64,000 bases of DNA from JAEVLT01 sp050496765. Its GTDB lineage: Bacteria; Bacillota; Bacilli; Bacillales; Cytobacillaceae. The stretch covers positions 124,001 through 188,000 of the forward strand of contig NZ_JBNWEO010000011.1 of NCBI RefSeq assembly GCF_050496765.1, given 5' to 3'. Below, one piece after another: positions 21,547 through 29,982 of the stretch. Every line of letters starts with the position of its first letter. Position 1 is the first letter of the stretch. A program made the position numbers and the translations under genes. The notes under the pieces are model-generated. The model worked only from the letters and a program-made list of their open reading frames with translations, was not told where the DNA came from and searched no databases.

Positions 21547-22647
21547 TCAAATATAAATAAGTTCCTTTTCTTCACTTTCTATTTTCAGGCTTTCCCCTGT
21601 TTCTGTATTAAACAAATGAATGGATGAAATTTTGGCAGACAACTCGATTTCTTGTCCCATTTGCAATAATGTGGTTGGTTCTGCAAAAAAGCGAACCTGT
21701 TCTTGACCTATACTTACATTTACAATTTTTGAATGTCCAATTGGTTCGATAAGATTCACAACGCCTTTAAATGAAAGATCTCCTTCGTTTCCTTGCTTTA
21801 AATCATAAGGACGGATACCGACTCTTACTTCCAATTGATCTGCTACTTTATTTAAGATTGTACTGTCTAACACAACTGATTTGTTTTGTAACTGAAGCAC
21901 ATTGCCGTTAAGTGTTCCTTTTAGAAAATTCATAGGTGGAGTGCCGATAAACTGTGCTACAAAGTAATCCTTTGGCTGATTATATAATTCCATCGGAGTA
22001 CTGTACTGGATAATTTGCCCTTCTTTCATTACCGCAATCCGATCAGCCATCGTCATCGCTTCTTCTTGATCATGAGTTACTAGTATCGTTGTGATTCCGA
22101 GTTCTCTATGAATACGGGCAATTTCTTCCCTCATTTCAATTTTTAGCCGTGCATCAAGATTGGAAAGCGGCTCATCTAACAAAAGTACTTTCGGTTGCTT
22201 AACGATTGCACGGGCAAGGGCAACCCGCTGTTGCTGTCCTCCGGATAGTTGACTCGGTTGACGATCGAGTAAATGTCCGAGCTGAACCATTTCAGCCGCT
22301 TGTTTTGCTCTTTCATAGCGCATTTCTTTTGATACTTTTTGTTGCTTTAACGGAAACGAAATATTATCAAGAACAGTCATGTGCGGGTATAAAGCATAGC
22401 TTTGGAAGACCATCCCAATACTTCGGTCTTTCGGTTCCAAATCATTAACTAGCTGATCTCCAAAGTACAATTCGCCGCTATTTGGCTTGTAAATTCCTGC
22501 AATCATCAGCATCGTCGTTGATTTTCCGCATCCGCTTGGTCCAAGTAAAGCAATGAATTCGCCATCTTCAATCGTCAAATTCATATTTTCAATTGTATTT
22601 GCTGCTTTGTTAAACGATTTACTAATGTTTTTCAATTGAATTCTCAT
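21547..22647 (-). CDS. ABC transporter ATP-binding protein, UgpC/MsmX type
   Basis: 366 residues. Walker A GPSGCGKST at 36-44, Q-loop FQSYALYPHM, signature LSGGQQQRVALARA, Walker B VLLLDEPLSNLDA, H-loop VTHDQEEAMTMAD, then a C-terminal TOBE/MalK-type regulatory domain (about 240-366). This is the carbohydrate-uptake class of ATPase. It overlaps its permease partner by 4 bases, so unlike Bacillus systems that share MsmX this operon has a dedicated ATPase. Confidence 0.94.
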   Translation of the reverse strand: MRIQLKNISKSFNKAANTIENMNLTIEDGEFIALLGPSGCGKSTTMLMIAGIYKPNSGELYFGDQLVNDLEPKDRSIGMVFQSYALYPHMTVLDNISFPLKQQKVSKEMRYERAKQAAEMVQLGHLLDRQPSQLSGGQQQRVALARAIVKQPKVLLLDEPLSNLDARLKIEMREEIARIHRELGITTILVTHDQEEAMTMADRIAVMKEGQIIQYSTPMELYNQPKDYFVAQFIGTPPMNFLKGTLNGNVLQLQNKSVVLDSTILNKVADQLEVRVGIRPYDLKQGNEGDLSFKGVVNLIEPIGHSKIVNVSIGQEQVRFFAEPTTLLQMGQEIELSAKISSIHLFNTETGESLKIESEEKELIYI

Positions 22648-23543
22648 ACACGTTTTCCTCCTCCGGCACTTACTTGCATTAATGAGTTTTGAGTAAAGAT
22701 GAAAAAGATCAATACCGGTACCATGTAAAATAAGGAAACAGCACTCAGAAGCCCATAATGAACCATATTCGGGTCACTAATCAGCTTTTGCAGATAGGAT
22801 GATAAGGTTACGTTACTGTCACTTAAAATAAACGAGTAAATAAGCAAAAACTCAGACCAGCCTGACAGAAAAGAAAAAATGCTCACAGCGGCAATTCCAG
22901 GCTTAATTAATGGAAGTACAATCGTATACCAGACCTTAAATCGGCTGCAGCCGTCAATCATTCCAGCCCACTCGACATCCCATGGTACCTCATCAAAAAA
23001 TCCTTTAATAATCCAGGCTGTCATCGGAATTTGTAGGGCTGTTTTAACCAAAACCACTCCCCAAAGAGAATCATAAAGTCCTAAAAAATTCAGTATATAA
23101 AATACAGCAATCAGCAATGCTACACTAGGAAATGCATGCAAAAGCAAGGTAGTTTTCATTAATGTTTGGCGGCCTGGAAATTCAATCCGCGCTAATGCGT
23201 AACCTGCCATCACGCCAATAAGCACTTCCAGTACGGTTAATGAACCCGAAAACAGAAAGGAATTCCATGTTGCCGTCCAAATACTTGGAAGAGTACTTCC
23301 GCCAAATTTGACATCAGACCATAAAAATTGCCAATTTTCCAATGTGAATTTCACTGGAATAAAACCGTATTTCATTTGCTCCGAGAATGAACTTACCAAT
23401 AACCATAAATACATTAGAATAATCGGTAAAGTCGTGATCGCTAACATCCCAAATGAAAGAATATAGGGCATCTTTTTTCTCCATTGGCTAGCAGATTTTT
23501 GCGCCAATGTAGTTGGTGTGGTTTGATAACTTGTAACGTCCAA
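22644..23543 (-). CDS. carbohydrate ABC transporter permease (MalG/UgpE type)
   Basis: 299 residues, six membrane segments. The EAA loop of inner-membrane permeases is readable as EWAGMIDGCSRFKVWYTIVLPLIKPG. The N-terminal tail is about 25 residues. It forms the translocation pore with the upstream MalF-type permease. A 15-base gap separates the two permease genes. Confidence 0.92.
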   Translation of the reverse strand: MDVTSYQTTPTTLAQKSASQWRKKMPYILSFGMLAITTLPIILMYLWLLVSSFSEQMKYGFIPVKFTLENWQFLWSDVKFGGSTLPSIWTATWNSFLFSGSLTVLEVLIGVMAGYALARIEFPGRQTLMKTTLLLHAFPSVALLIAVFYILNFLGLYDSLWGVVLVKTALQIPMTAWIIKGFFDEVPWDVEWAGMIDGCSRFKVWYTIVLPLIKPGIAAVSIFSFLSGWSEFLLIYSFILSDSNVTLSSYLQKLISDPNMVHYGLLSAVSLFYMVPVLIFFIFTQNSLMQVSAGGGKRV

Positions 23544-23558
23544 TTTGATAACTCCTTT

Positions 23559-24455
23559 CTACTCAATTCTTGATGTGCCAAGCATTTTTTTCATACCAAA
23601 AAAGTTCCACATCAAAAATGAAAATATCAATGCAATTAAAACCAGAACAAGCGACAATGCGGCACCATAGCCAAATTCAAAATTTTGAAAGGCTTTGTGA
23701 AACGAGTAAAGAGCCAATACTTCACTTCCGAATAGCGGTCCGCCCTTTGTTAGCAAGAGAATATATTCATACGAAGTAAGAAGGGACAAAAATTGCCACA
23801 ACGCTACAAACATAATCGGCCAGCGCAATGCCGGCAAAACAATATCTAAAATGGTTGACCAATGTGAAGCCCCATCCACTTTTGCAGCTTGAAACAAATC
23901 TTGTGGGATTGATTTAATTGCTGATGAAAAAATGATCATTCCATAAGATACACCGATTAAACCATTTGCGAAAATAATGGCTGTCATCGGATGCGTACTA
24001 AGCCATTTGTCTGACGGCATTTCAAATAGAGCACGGAAGCTATTTAATACCCCATATTGGCTTGGATCAAAAAACCATAGCCAAAGAAGCGTATAGACTA
24101 CTGGAGGCGAAATACGGGGCAACATCCATATGGTTCTGAAAATTAAACTAAGTGATTCTTTTTGAATGAAGTATGTGGTAAGGATCGCCAAAACCAATCC
24201 GAAGACGACATTTATAATCAAAGTGGAACCGACATACATAATCGTATTTTTTAAAATCAGCCATATATTTGGATCCAAAACGATTTTTTTAAAGTTTGCT
24301 ATCCCTGTGAATTCCCACCTCATTGAAGAGTCCATACCTGTAAACGCTAAGACAGCGATTAGAATGACTGGAAGAAAAAAGAACAGAGAAATCAAAATCA
24401 TGAACGGTCCTAACATGAGGGCGGGCAATTTCCACTTTTTCATCATAACTCCCAT
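23559..24455 (-). CDS. carbohydrate ABC transporter permease (MalF/UgpA type)
   Basis: About 298 residues, six membrane segments; EAA loop FQAAKVDGASHWSTILDIVL near 205-224. The start at ATG 24455 (MGVMMKKWKLP) is chosen for AAAGGGAGG eight bases ahead; the longer frame to 24506 would run through the hairpin that follows the binding-protein gene. Confidence 0.92.
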   Translation of the reverse strand: MGVMMKKWKLPALMLGPFMILISLFFFLPVILIAVLAFTGMDSSMRWEFTGIANFKKIVLDPNIWLILKNTIMYVGSTLIINVVFGLVLAILTTYFIQKESLSLIFRTIWMLPRISPPVVYTLLWLWFFDPSQYGVLNSFRALFEMPSDKWLSTHPMTAIIFANGLIGVSYGMIIFSSAIKSIPQDLFQAAKVDGASHWSTILDIVLPALRWPIMFVALWQFLSLLTSYEYILLLTKGGPLFGSEVLALYSFHKAFQNFEFGYGAALSLVLVLIALIFSFLMWNFFGMKKMLGTSRIE

Positions 24456-24471
24456 TATGTTTACCTCCCTT

Positions 24472-24507
24472 TTAAAAAAGTTGCCTAGCACCTTGGCACC
24501 AGGCAAC
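24472..24507 (-). terminator. attenuating hairpin between binding protein and permease
   Basis: Minus strand GTTGCCTGGTGCC, loop, then GTGCTAGGCAAC followed by TTTTTT. It lies 10 bases after the binding-protein stop and just before the permease ribosome binding site. Such partial terminators commonly leave more message for the binding protein than for the membrane subunits. Confidence 0.75.
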
Positions 24508-24516
24508 CACAGCTTT

Positions 24517-25905
24517 TTATTTTACAATTAACTTGTCACCAAGATCGTTCTTTAACTGGACTTCCAAGTCTTTTAAGGCATCTTTTGGCGTTTTCTTGCC
24601 TAGTTCCACAGCTTGAATTGCGTTAAATACAGCTGCTGAATACTTAGGGAAACCTTCGTTATTTGGCAGGAATGTCGTGTAATCTGTCATATACGTAACT
24701 TTTCCTAAAGTTACATCTGCTTTAAATTCAGGTACTTCTGCTGCACTTTTTGTAACAGGAAGATGTGCTGTTTTAATGTCGTGTTCAGCTTGAAGATTTG
24801 GATCCGCCACAAGTTCCAACAAACGTTCCACTAACTGAGGATACTTTGTTTGCGAAGAAACAGTATATACAAACGGATGTGAGAGAGTAACCGGTTTTCC
24901 TCCTTTTGATGTTGCTGGAATCAACATCATCCCAAAATGTTCATTTACCCATTTGGCATCAACCTTACCAAGTTTGTCATGATAATTCCCCTGGCTCCAA
25001 TTGAATACATTCCAAACTCCGCCATAATAGAACAAGGTTTTACCATTTACAACCGCTTTATGAATACTGTCCCATTGCATTGAACTTAAGTTATCTGGAA
25101 TTAATTTTTTTTGTGCAATTTCATAATAGTAGTTTAATTGTTTTTCAACAGCTTTCTTATCTAAAACAATCTTATTTTCCTTAGAGTCATAAACTTTTCC
25201 GCCAAAATCATAAGCTAAAGCTTGGAAATCAGGGCCATCAACTGGACGATGGATAATTCCATACTCAGCTAATCCCTTTACTTTTGCTTCCTCTGCCAGT
25301 TTTGTCATATCATCCAGAGTGAACTCACCTTTTTTCACCAGTTCAGGGAGGTTATTAATCTGTTCATCTGTCCAACCCAATTTCTTTAAAATGTCTTTAT
25401 TGTAAAATACAGGACGTGCTTCAGTATCTTGAGGAGCTCCCCAAATTTTATCTTTATACGTTACTGCTTGCCATAAAGATGGATATACATCAGCATATTC
25501 CTTCGATTTCTTGAGATTATCTAACGGAAGAATGTAGTTCCCATCTTCTAACCATCCGATGTTTTCATGGCCAGTTGCGTATATATCCGGGGCTTTTTTT
25601 GCTTTGAAAGCTAGCATAAATTGTTTTGCGTAATCATCCCAGCTGCCATTAAAATCGTTCGTTTCAATTTTTACTTTTGTCTTTTTTCCCTGTTTCTTTA
25701 ATTCTTCATTTAGTTTATCTGCCGCTTTTACAAGATTGTCAACACGAGTTACTTCTGCTCCAGCTGTCTGCGCTTTAATCGTAACGACTGCCGGCAATTT
25801 TGTGTCTGCTGCTGCACTACCCGTTTGTTGACCCTGTGCGCATCCAGATAGAATACCTACTCCAAGAACGAATGATGATAAAAGACCTACTGCAGTTTTT
25901 TTCAC
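24517..25905 (-). CDS. extracellular solute-binding lipoprotein of the ABC importer
   Basis: About 462 residues when started at the GTG 25905 (MKKTAVGLLSSFVLGVGIL), which has GAGGTG ahead; the frame is open to 25953. Lipobox LSGC lies at about 19-22, so the mature protein would be lipid-anchored outside the membrane. Family 1 solute-binding protein with domains such as FKAKKAPDIYATGHE and YNKDILKKLGWTDEQI. The substrate cannot be read from sequence; the downstream phosphatase and phosphodiesterase suggest a phosphorylated or glycerophospho-compound. Confidence 0.9.
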   Translation of the reverse strand: MKKTAVGLLSSFVLGVGILSGCAQGQQTGSAAADTKLPAVVTIKAQTAGAEVTRVDNLVKAADKLNEELKKQGKKTKVKIETNDFNGSWDDYAKQFMLAFKAKKAPDIYATGHENIGWLEDGNYILPLDNLKKSKEYADVYPSLWQAVTYKDKIWGAPQDTEARPVFYNKDILKKLGWTDEQINNLPELVKKGEFTLDDMTKLAEEAKVKGLAEYGIIHRPVDGPDFQALAYDFGGKVYDSKENKIVLDKKAVEKQLNYYYEIAQKKLIPDNLSSMQWDSIHKAVVNGKTLFYYGGVWNVFNWSQGNYHDKLGKVDAKWVNEHFGMMLIPATSKGGKPVTLSHPFVYTVSSQTKYPQLVERLLELVADPNLQAEHDIKTAHLPVTKSAAEVPEFKADVTLGKVTYMTDYTTFLPNNEGFPKYSAAVFNAIQAVELGKKTPKDALKDLEVQLKNDLGDKLIVK

Positions 25906-25934
25906 TATTTTCACCTCATAGCTTTTATTATTAT

Positions 25935-25956
25935 AATGTGGGAAGGTTCCCATATT
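25935..25956 (-). promoter_or_regulatory. LacI-type operator at the uptake-operon promoter
   Basis: ATGTGGGAAGGTTCCCATAT, inverted repeat TGGGAA/TTCCCA around the centre. It adjoins a TATAAT box on the minus strand (ACATTATAATAAT), so a bound repressor would block RNA polymerase at the promoter of the binding-protein operon. Confidence 0.75.
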
Positions 25957-25992
25957 CTAAAAAAATATAAATCCTAAATAGTAGAATATTCA

Positions 25993-26010
25993 GGTGGGAA
26001 CGTTCCCACC
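25993..26010 (-). promoter_or_regulatory. second LacI-type operator, perfect 18-bp palindrome
   Basis: GGTGGGAACGTTCCCACC is perfectly palindromic with the central CG common in LacI/GalR sites. It lies 55 bases upstream of the first operator, measured centre to centre, about five helical turns. That arrangement suits repression by looping. Confidence 0.8.
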
Positions 26011-26163
26011 TTTTGAAACTCCCTCTCACAAATATAACTATAAGGGGGAAATGTTTAGAAAATATAGTGAAAATGTAAAGAATATATTAATTCATTTTAA
26101 GAGGGCGTTAACTGTTTACTAGATTTATCGATTTTTACCCTATGCGGTCTATTTGCCAAACTT

Positions 26164-27171
26164 TTAAACTGTCGATTTCCTAATCACAAGTTTTGGTTCA
26201 TACTCTGCAAAATTTTTCTGCACTTTCTCTTTTTTTATCAATTTGTCCAAGAGAACAACCGCATCCTCTCCCATTCTTTCTTTTTCAACGTGAACTGTCG
26301 TTAACGGGGGAAAGGACATTTTTGAATAATCAATGTTATCAAAACCTGCTATTGCAAGATCGTTCGGAATAATTAATCCTTTTTCCAATAATAGCTGCAT
26401 CGCTCCTATTGCCAGCATGTCATTAGTGGCGAAAATAGCCGTTGGTTTTCTGCTTGAAAATTGATTCCAATTATTTTTTATTATTTGATAGCCATCTTCA
26501 AAGGTAGAAGTTGGTGAATAATAGATATCACTTTTCTGAATTTGACCTCCTAATTCTGTTAGGCGCTCGCAAAATCCAGTGAATCGTAATTTATGACTTC
26601 TATGATTTTGCGGCCCAGCAATTACATTTATTACCCGGTGTCCCAATTGATATAAATGATCTGCTACCAATCTTCCACCTTGACGATCATTGTTAATAAT
26701 TTGGATCACATCATTTTTCTCAGTTGTACCGTTTACGCTCAAATAGGGGACATTAAATGTATCGATATGACCGATGACTTGTTGACTAAGACGACTTATT
26801 AGGATTAAACCATCCACTCGTTTTTCTAGCATAAAATCTGCTGATTTCATTGACATTTCCTTATCCGTTGTAACAAATACGGAGTACCCTAAACTTTCTG
26901 ATTTAATTAGGATGGCATCAAGAATTTTTCCGTAAAACGGATGGGAAGCAATCGGATGGTGCTGCCGGTAAATGATCACTCCAATATTGTTTGTCCGCTG
27001 CGAAACCATGGCTCTTGCTACTCCATTTGGTTTATATTGCAGTTCTTCAATTGCATTCAAAACCTTCTTTCTAGCTTCTTCACTTGTATATCCCTTTCCA
27101 GAAATCACTCTTGAAACTGTTGATTTGGAAACTCCCGCCAGCAAGGCGATATCAATGATTGTATGGCTCAA
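26164..27171 (-). CDS. LacI family transcriptional regulator
   Basis: 335 residues. N-terminal LacI helix-turn-helix (IIDIALLAGVSKSTVSRVIS at 5-24) and hinge helix (YKPNGVARAMVSQRTN), then a periplasmic-binding-like sensor domain containing FATNDMLAIGAMQLL and AIAGFDNIDYS. It is encoded upstream of and in the same direction as the ABC operon, with two matching palindromes in between. It most likely represses that operon until its ligand is present. Confidence 0.93.
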   Translation of the reverse strand: MSHTIIDIALLAGVSKSTVSRVISGKGYTSEEARKKVLNAIEELQYKPNGVARAMVSQRTNNIGVIIYRQHHPIASHPFYGKILDAILIKSESLGYSVFVTTDKEMSMKSADFMLEKRVDGLILISRLSQQVIGHIDTFNVPYLSVNGTTEKNDVIQIINNDRQGGRLVADHLYQLGHRVINVIAGPQNHRSHKLRFTGFCERLTELGGQIQKSDIYYSPTSTFEDGYQIIKNNWNQFSSRKPTAIFATNDMLAIGAMQLLLEKGLIIPNDLAIAGFDNIDYSKMSFPPLTTVHVEKERMGEDAVVLLDKLIKKEKVQKNFAEYEPKLVIRKSTV

Positions 27172-27323
27172 TACTACTCACTCCATGATTAAAAAATATT
27201 CGCATGTAACAGCATAGCGTACTTTTATTACATTCATTTTAATTTATTATTAATTTTGCATACAAGTTCCACGATGAACTTAAATTGAAAGAGCCTATTA
27301 GTAGTTTTCAGAAAAATAAAGAA

Positions 27324-27352
27324 CCTGTGGGAATTGATTATCCACAGGCCTA
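27324..27352 (-). terminator. terminator of gntK
   Basis: CCTGTGG, a 12-base loop, CCACAGG, followed on the minus strand by TTCTTTATTTTT. Confidence 0.65.
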
Positions 27353-27371
27353 TTTTGTTGCTTTACGAAAA

Positions 27372-28911
27372 TCACACCCATTTCTTTTGAAAGGCAGCAA
27401 TGCTTTCATACTCATCCTGAAGAATTCTTGAAACTCGAATGTAAATCGGGAGCAAATCCTCGTAAATGGCGACATTTTCATCAATTGGAACATGTTGATG
27501 AGTGGCGCCGACCATTTCCGAAACAACGTTCAGCGACTCTACTTCACCTAAACTATATAGTCCGAGAATAGCAGCACCAAGGCAAGAGCTTCTCAAAGCT
27601 TTCAGGAATAATGACTTCATGGTTAAAAATATCCGCCATCATCTGCCTCCAAAGTCCCGACCTAGCAAAGCCACCCGTCGCATGAATTTTCTTCGGTTCA
27701 CCAATTAATTCACTCAAAGCTAACAAAACTGTGTATAAATTATAAATGACACCTTCCAGCACAGCGCGAATCAAATGTTCCTTTCGATGATGCATGCCCA
27801 AGCCGAAAAAAGAACCGCGCGCATTGGAATTCCACAGCGGAGCGCGCTCTCCGGCTAAATACGGATGGAACAGCAAACCGTCAGAACCAGGAGTTACCCG
27901 ATCGGCGATTTCAGTCAACACCTCATATGGGTCTTTGCCTAGCCGTTTAGCCGCCGCTACCTCTGAATCGCCCAGCTGATCGCGAGCCCAGCGAAAAATC
28001 ATCCCGCCATTGTTAACAGCCCCACCAATCACCCAGTGCTTTTCCGTTAAGGCATAGCAGAAAATCCGTCCCTTTGGATCGCTGATCGGATGATCGGTAA
28101 CCGCGCGAATCGCCCCGCTTGTACCGATCGTTACCGCCACAACACCTGGTTCAATCGCGTTTACGCCAAGGTTGGATAAGACACCATCTCCAGCCCCCAC
28201 AACAAATGGAGTTGAAGGCAGCAAATTCATTTCTCTGGCAAACGACTCGTCCATCCCCGTTAGACTGTAAGTAGTTGGAACCGGTTCAGAAAGCTGCTCA
28301 GGGGTTACACCGGCAATTTCTAATGCTTCTTTATCCCATGCCAATGTGTAAATATTAAACAATCCGGTCGAAGAAGCGATTGAATAGTCCACCACGTATT
28401 TTTTAAAAAGTTTATAAAAAATGTATTCCTTAATCGAGATAAATTTGTAGCTTTTCGAAAACAATTCAGAATAATCGTTTCGTAACCATACCAGTTTCGA
28501 TAAAGGCGACATCGGGTGAATCGGCGTGCCGGTCCGCAAATAGATTTCATGCCCATTCATTTCCGTTTTGATTTTTTCCGTCCAATCGGAACTGCGGTTA
28601 TCAGCCCAGGTAATACATTCTGTCAGCGGCTTTCCTTCCTGGTCAACTGCAATCACGCTGTGCATTGCCGAGCTAAAGGACACGCAAAGAACATCTTTAG
28701 GGTGAACATTGCTTGCCTGCATTGAATTTTTCACTGTTTGAACAACCGCACGAAAAATTTCTTCTGGATTCTGTTCTGCTGTTTCCGGTGTTGGAGAATG
28801 CAGCGGGTATTCAATTTGATCACTCGACACGACCGTTCCATCTTTTCTAAATAGAACTGATTTTGCACTCGTTGTCCCTATATCAACACCAATTACATAT
28901 TTTGCTTCCAT
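27372..28911 (-). pseudogene. gntK: gluconate kinase GntK, frameshifted near the C-terminus
   Basis: FGGY-family carbohydrate kinase, converting gluconate to 6-phosphogluconate. The main frame (28911-27553) has the ATP and substrate motifs: IGVDIGTTSAKSVLF at 7-21, ITWADNRS near 85, GAGDGVLSNLG, TIGTSGAIR and HATGGFARSGLWRQMMAD. After PESFE the frame runs into KLLPWCCYSRTI and stops, while the normal C-terminus (SSCLGAAILGLYSLGEVE to the end at 27372) continues in the next frame. GAGAAGCTC at about 27589-27594 holds one base more than expected (GAGAGCTC). Corrected, the protein is about 513 residues. It could be a sequencing error or a true inactivation. Confidence 0.88.
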
Positions 28912-28935
28912 CTTTATATCCTCCTCAAGAATCTA

Positions 28936-29055
28936 TGAAATTTTTTTTCAAACCTTTTCGATAACATTTCACTTTAATTGAAAAATTTTTTCACCTTATG
29001 TTTATTATACGAAATTATTTTCCTGAAGGAAACGGTTACATTAAAATTTTTTTCA
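28936..29055. promoter_or_regulatory. three RpiR-type operator candidates between gntK and the regulator
   Basis: TGAAATTTTTTTTCA (28936-28950), TGAAAAATTTTTTCA (28979-28993) and TTAAAATTTTTTTCA (29041-29055) share a 15-base TGAAA-N5-TTTCA pattern. They lie in the divergent region between gntK and the RpiR gene. Similar sites occur upstream of gntP. Confidence 0.65.
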
Positions 29056-29106
29056 CGACCCACTTATGCTATACTGCAATTAGGATCTAATAAAGGGGAA
29101 ATTGGT

Positions 29107-29946
29107 ATGCCGCAGAATTGTTTAGGAACCATTCGTTCCTATTACCCTAAATTCAGTGAGAAAGAGAAAAAAATAGCAGACTATATTTTAGAGAATCCGG
29201 AAGTGATCATCCACCGAACCATCAATGAGGTAGCGGATGATTTAAATGTCGCCGATGCCACTGTTTTCCGCTTTTCCAAACGGATTGGCTTTAAAGGATT
29301 TCAAGCAATGAAAATTGCGCTAGCCTCCGAAACGATGACTTCCACCCAATCAGCACTTGTGGAAAAGGTGGAAAAGTTGCATAAAATGAACCTAACGGAA
29401 AAAATATTTAACGCCAATATCCAGGCACTGCAAAAAACATTCGAAAATATTGAAAGCCGTTTTATCGAAGAAGCCATTGCACATATTTTGGAGGCTAAGC
29501 GAATTGAAGTATACGGAACTGGCGCCTCTGCAGTATCAGCTTTGATCGCTGCCCAAAAATTATTGCAATCCGGGTTCCCTGCTTGCGCTTCCTTGGACGC
29601 CCATAGCCAATTGTTGTCTGCCTCCCTCCTAACCAAAAAGGATGCAGCTATTTTCATTTCTCACACTGGTACAAGCGAGGAAACTTTTTCCCTTTTGAAA
29701 ACAATAAAGAAATCGGAAGCAAAGACGATTGTCATCACTTCCGACCCACATTCAGCCTTGAGCATAAATGCCGATATAACTCTGCCGGTAAGTATCGATG
29801 AGACCGATAATCAAACGGCTTTTTTCACCTTTTCCATTGCCCAGCAAGGGATTATCGATGCGCTTTGTGTTAACATCCTTCATCAACATGAAAAAGATGA
29901 TCGATTCCCATCAGAATCTCCAACTCATTCATCCATAAAAGGATAA
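29107..29946 (+). CDS. MurR/RpiR family transcriptional regulator, likely of gluconate genes
   Basis: About 279 residues from the ATG 29107 (MPQNCLGTIRSYYPKFSEKE), which has AAAGGGG eight bases ahead. N-terminal HTH_6 domain to about 77 (VADDLNVADATVFRFSKRIG). C-terminal SIS sugar-phosphate isomerase fold (about 120-255: VYGTGASAVSALIA, FISHTGTSEETFSLL). Members sense sugar phosphates. It sits between gntK and gntP with TGAAA-N5-TTTCA sites before both, so it probably controls gluconate use with 6-phosphogluconate or a similar effector. In B. subtilis that role belongs to the unrelated GntR repressor. Confidence 0.88.
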   Translation: MPQNCLGTIRSYYPKFSEKEKKIADYILENPEVIIHRTINEVADDLNVADATVFRFSKRIGFKGFQAMKIALASETMTSTQSALVEKVEKLHKMNLTEKIFNANIQALQKTFENIESRFIEEAIAHILEAKRIEVYGTGASAVSALIAAQKLLQSGFPACASLDAHSQLLSASLLTKKDAAIFISHTGTSEETFSLLKTIKKSEAKTIVITSDPHSALSINADITLPVSIDETDNQTAFFTFSIAQQGIIDALCVNILHQHEKDDRFPSESPTHSSIKG

Positions 29947-29982
29947 AGCTCCCTCAAACGATGAGGGAGCTTTTTTTATATA
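29947..29982. terminator. bidirectional terminator between the regulator and gntP
   Basis: AAGCTCCCTCAAACGATGAG followed by GGAGCTTTTTTT: an 8-9 bp stem serving the converging regulator and gntP genes. Confidence 0.85.
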
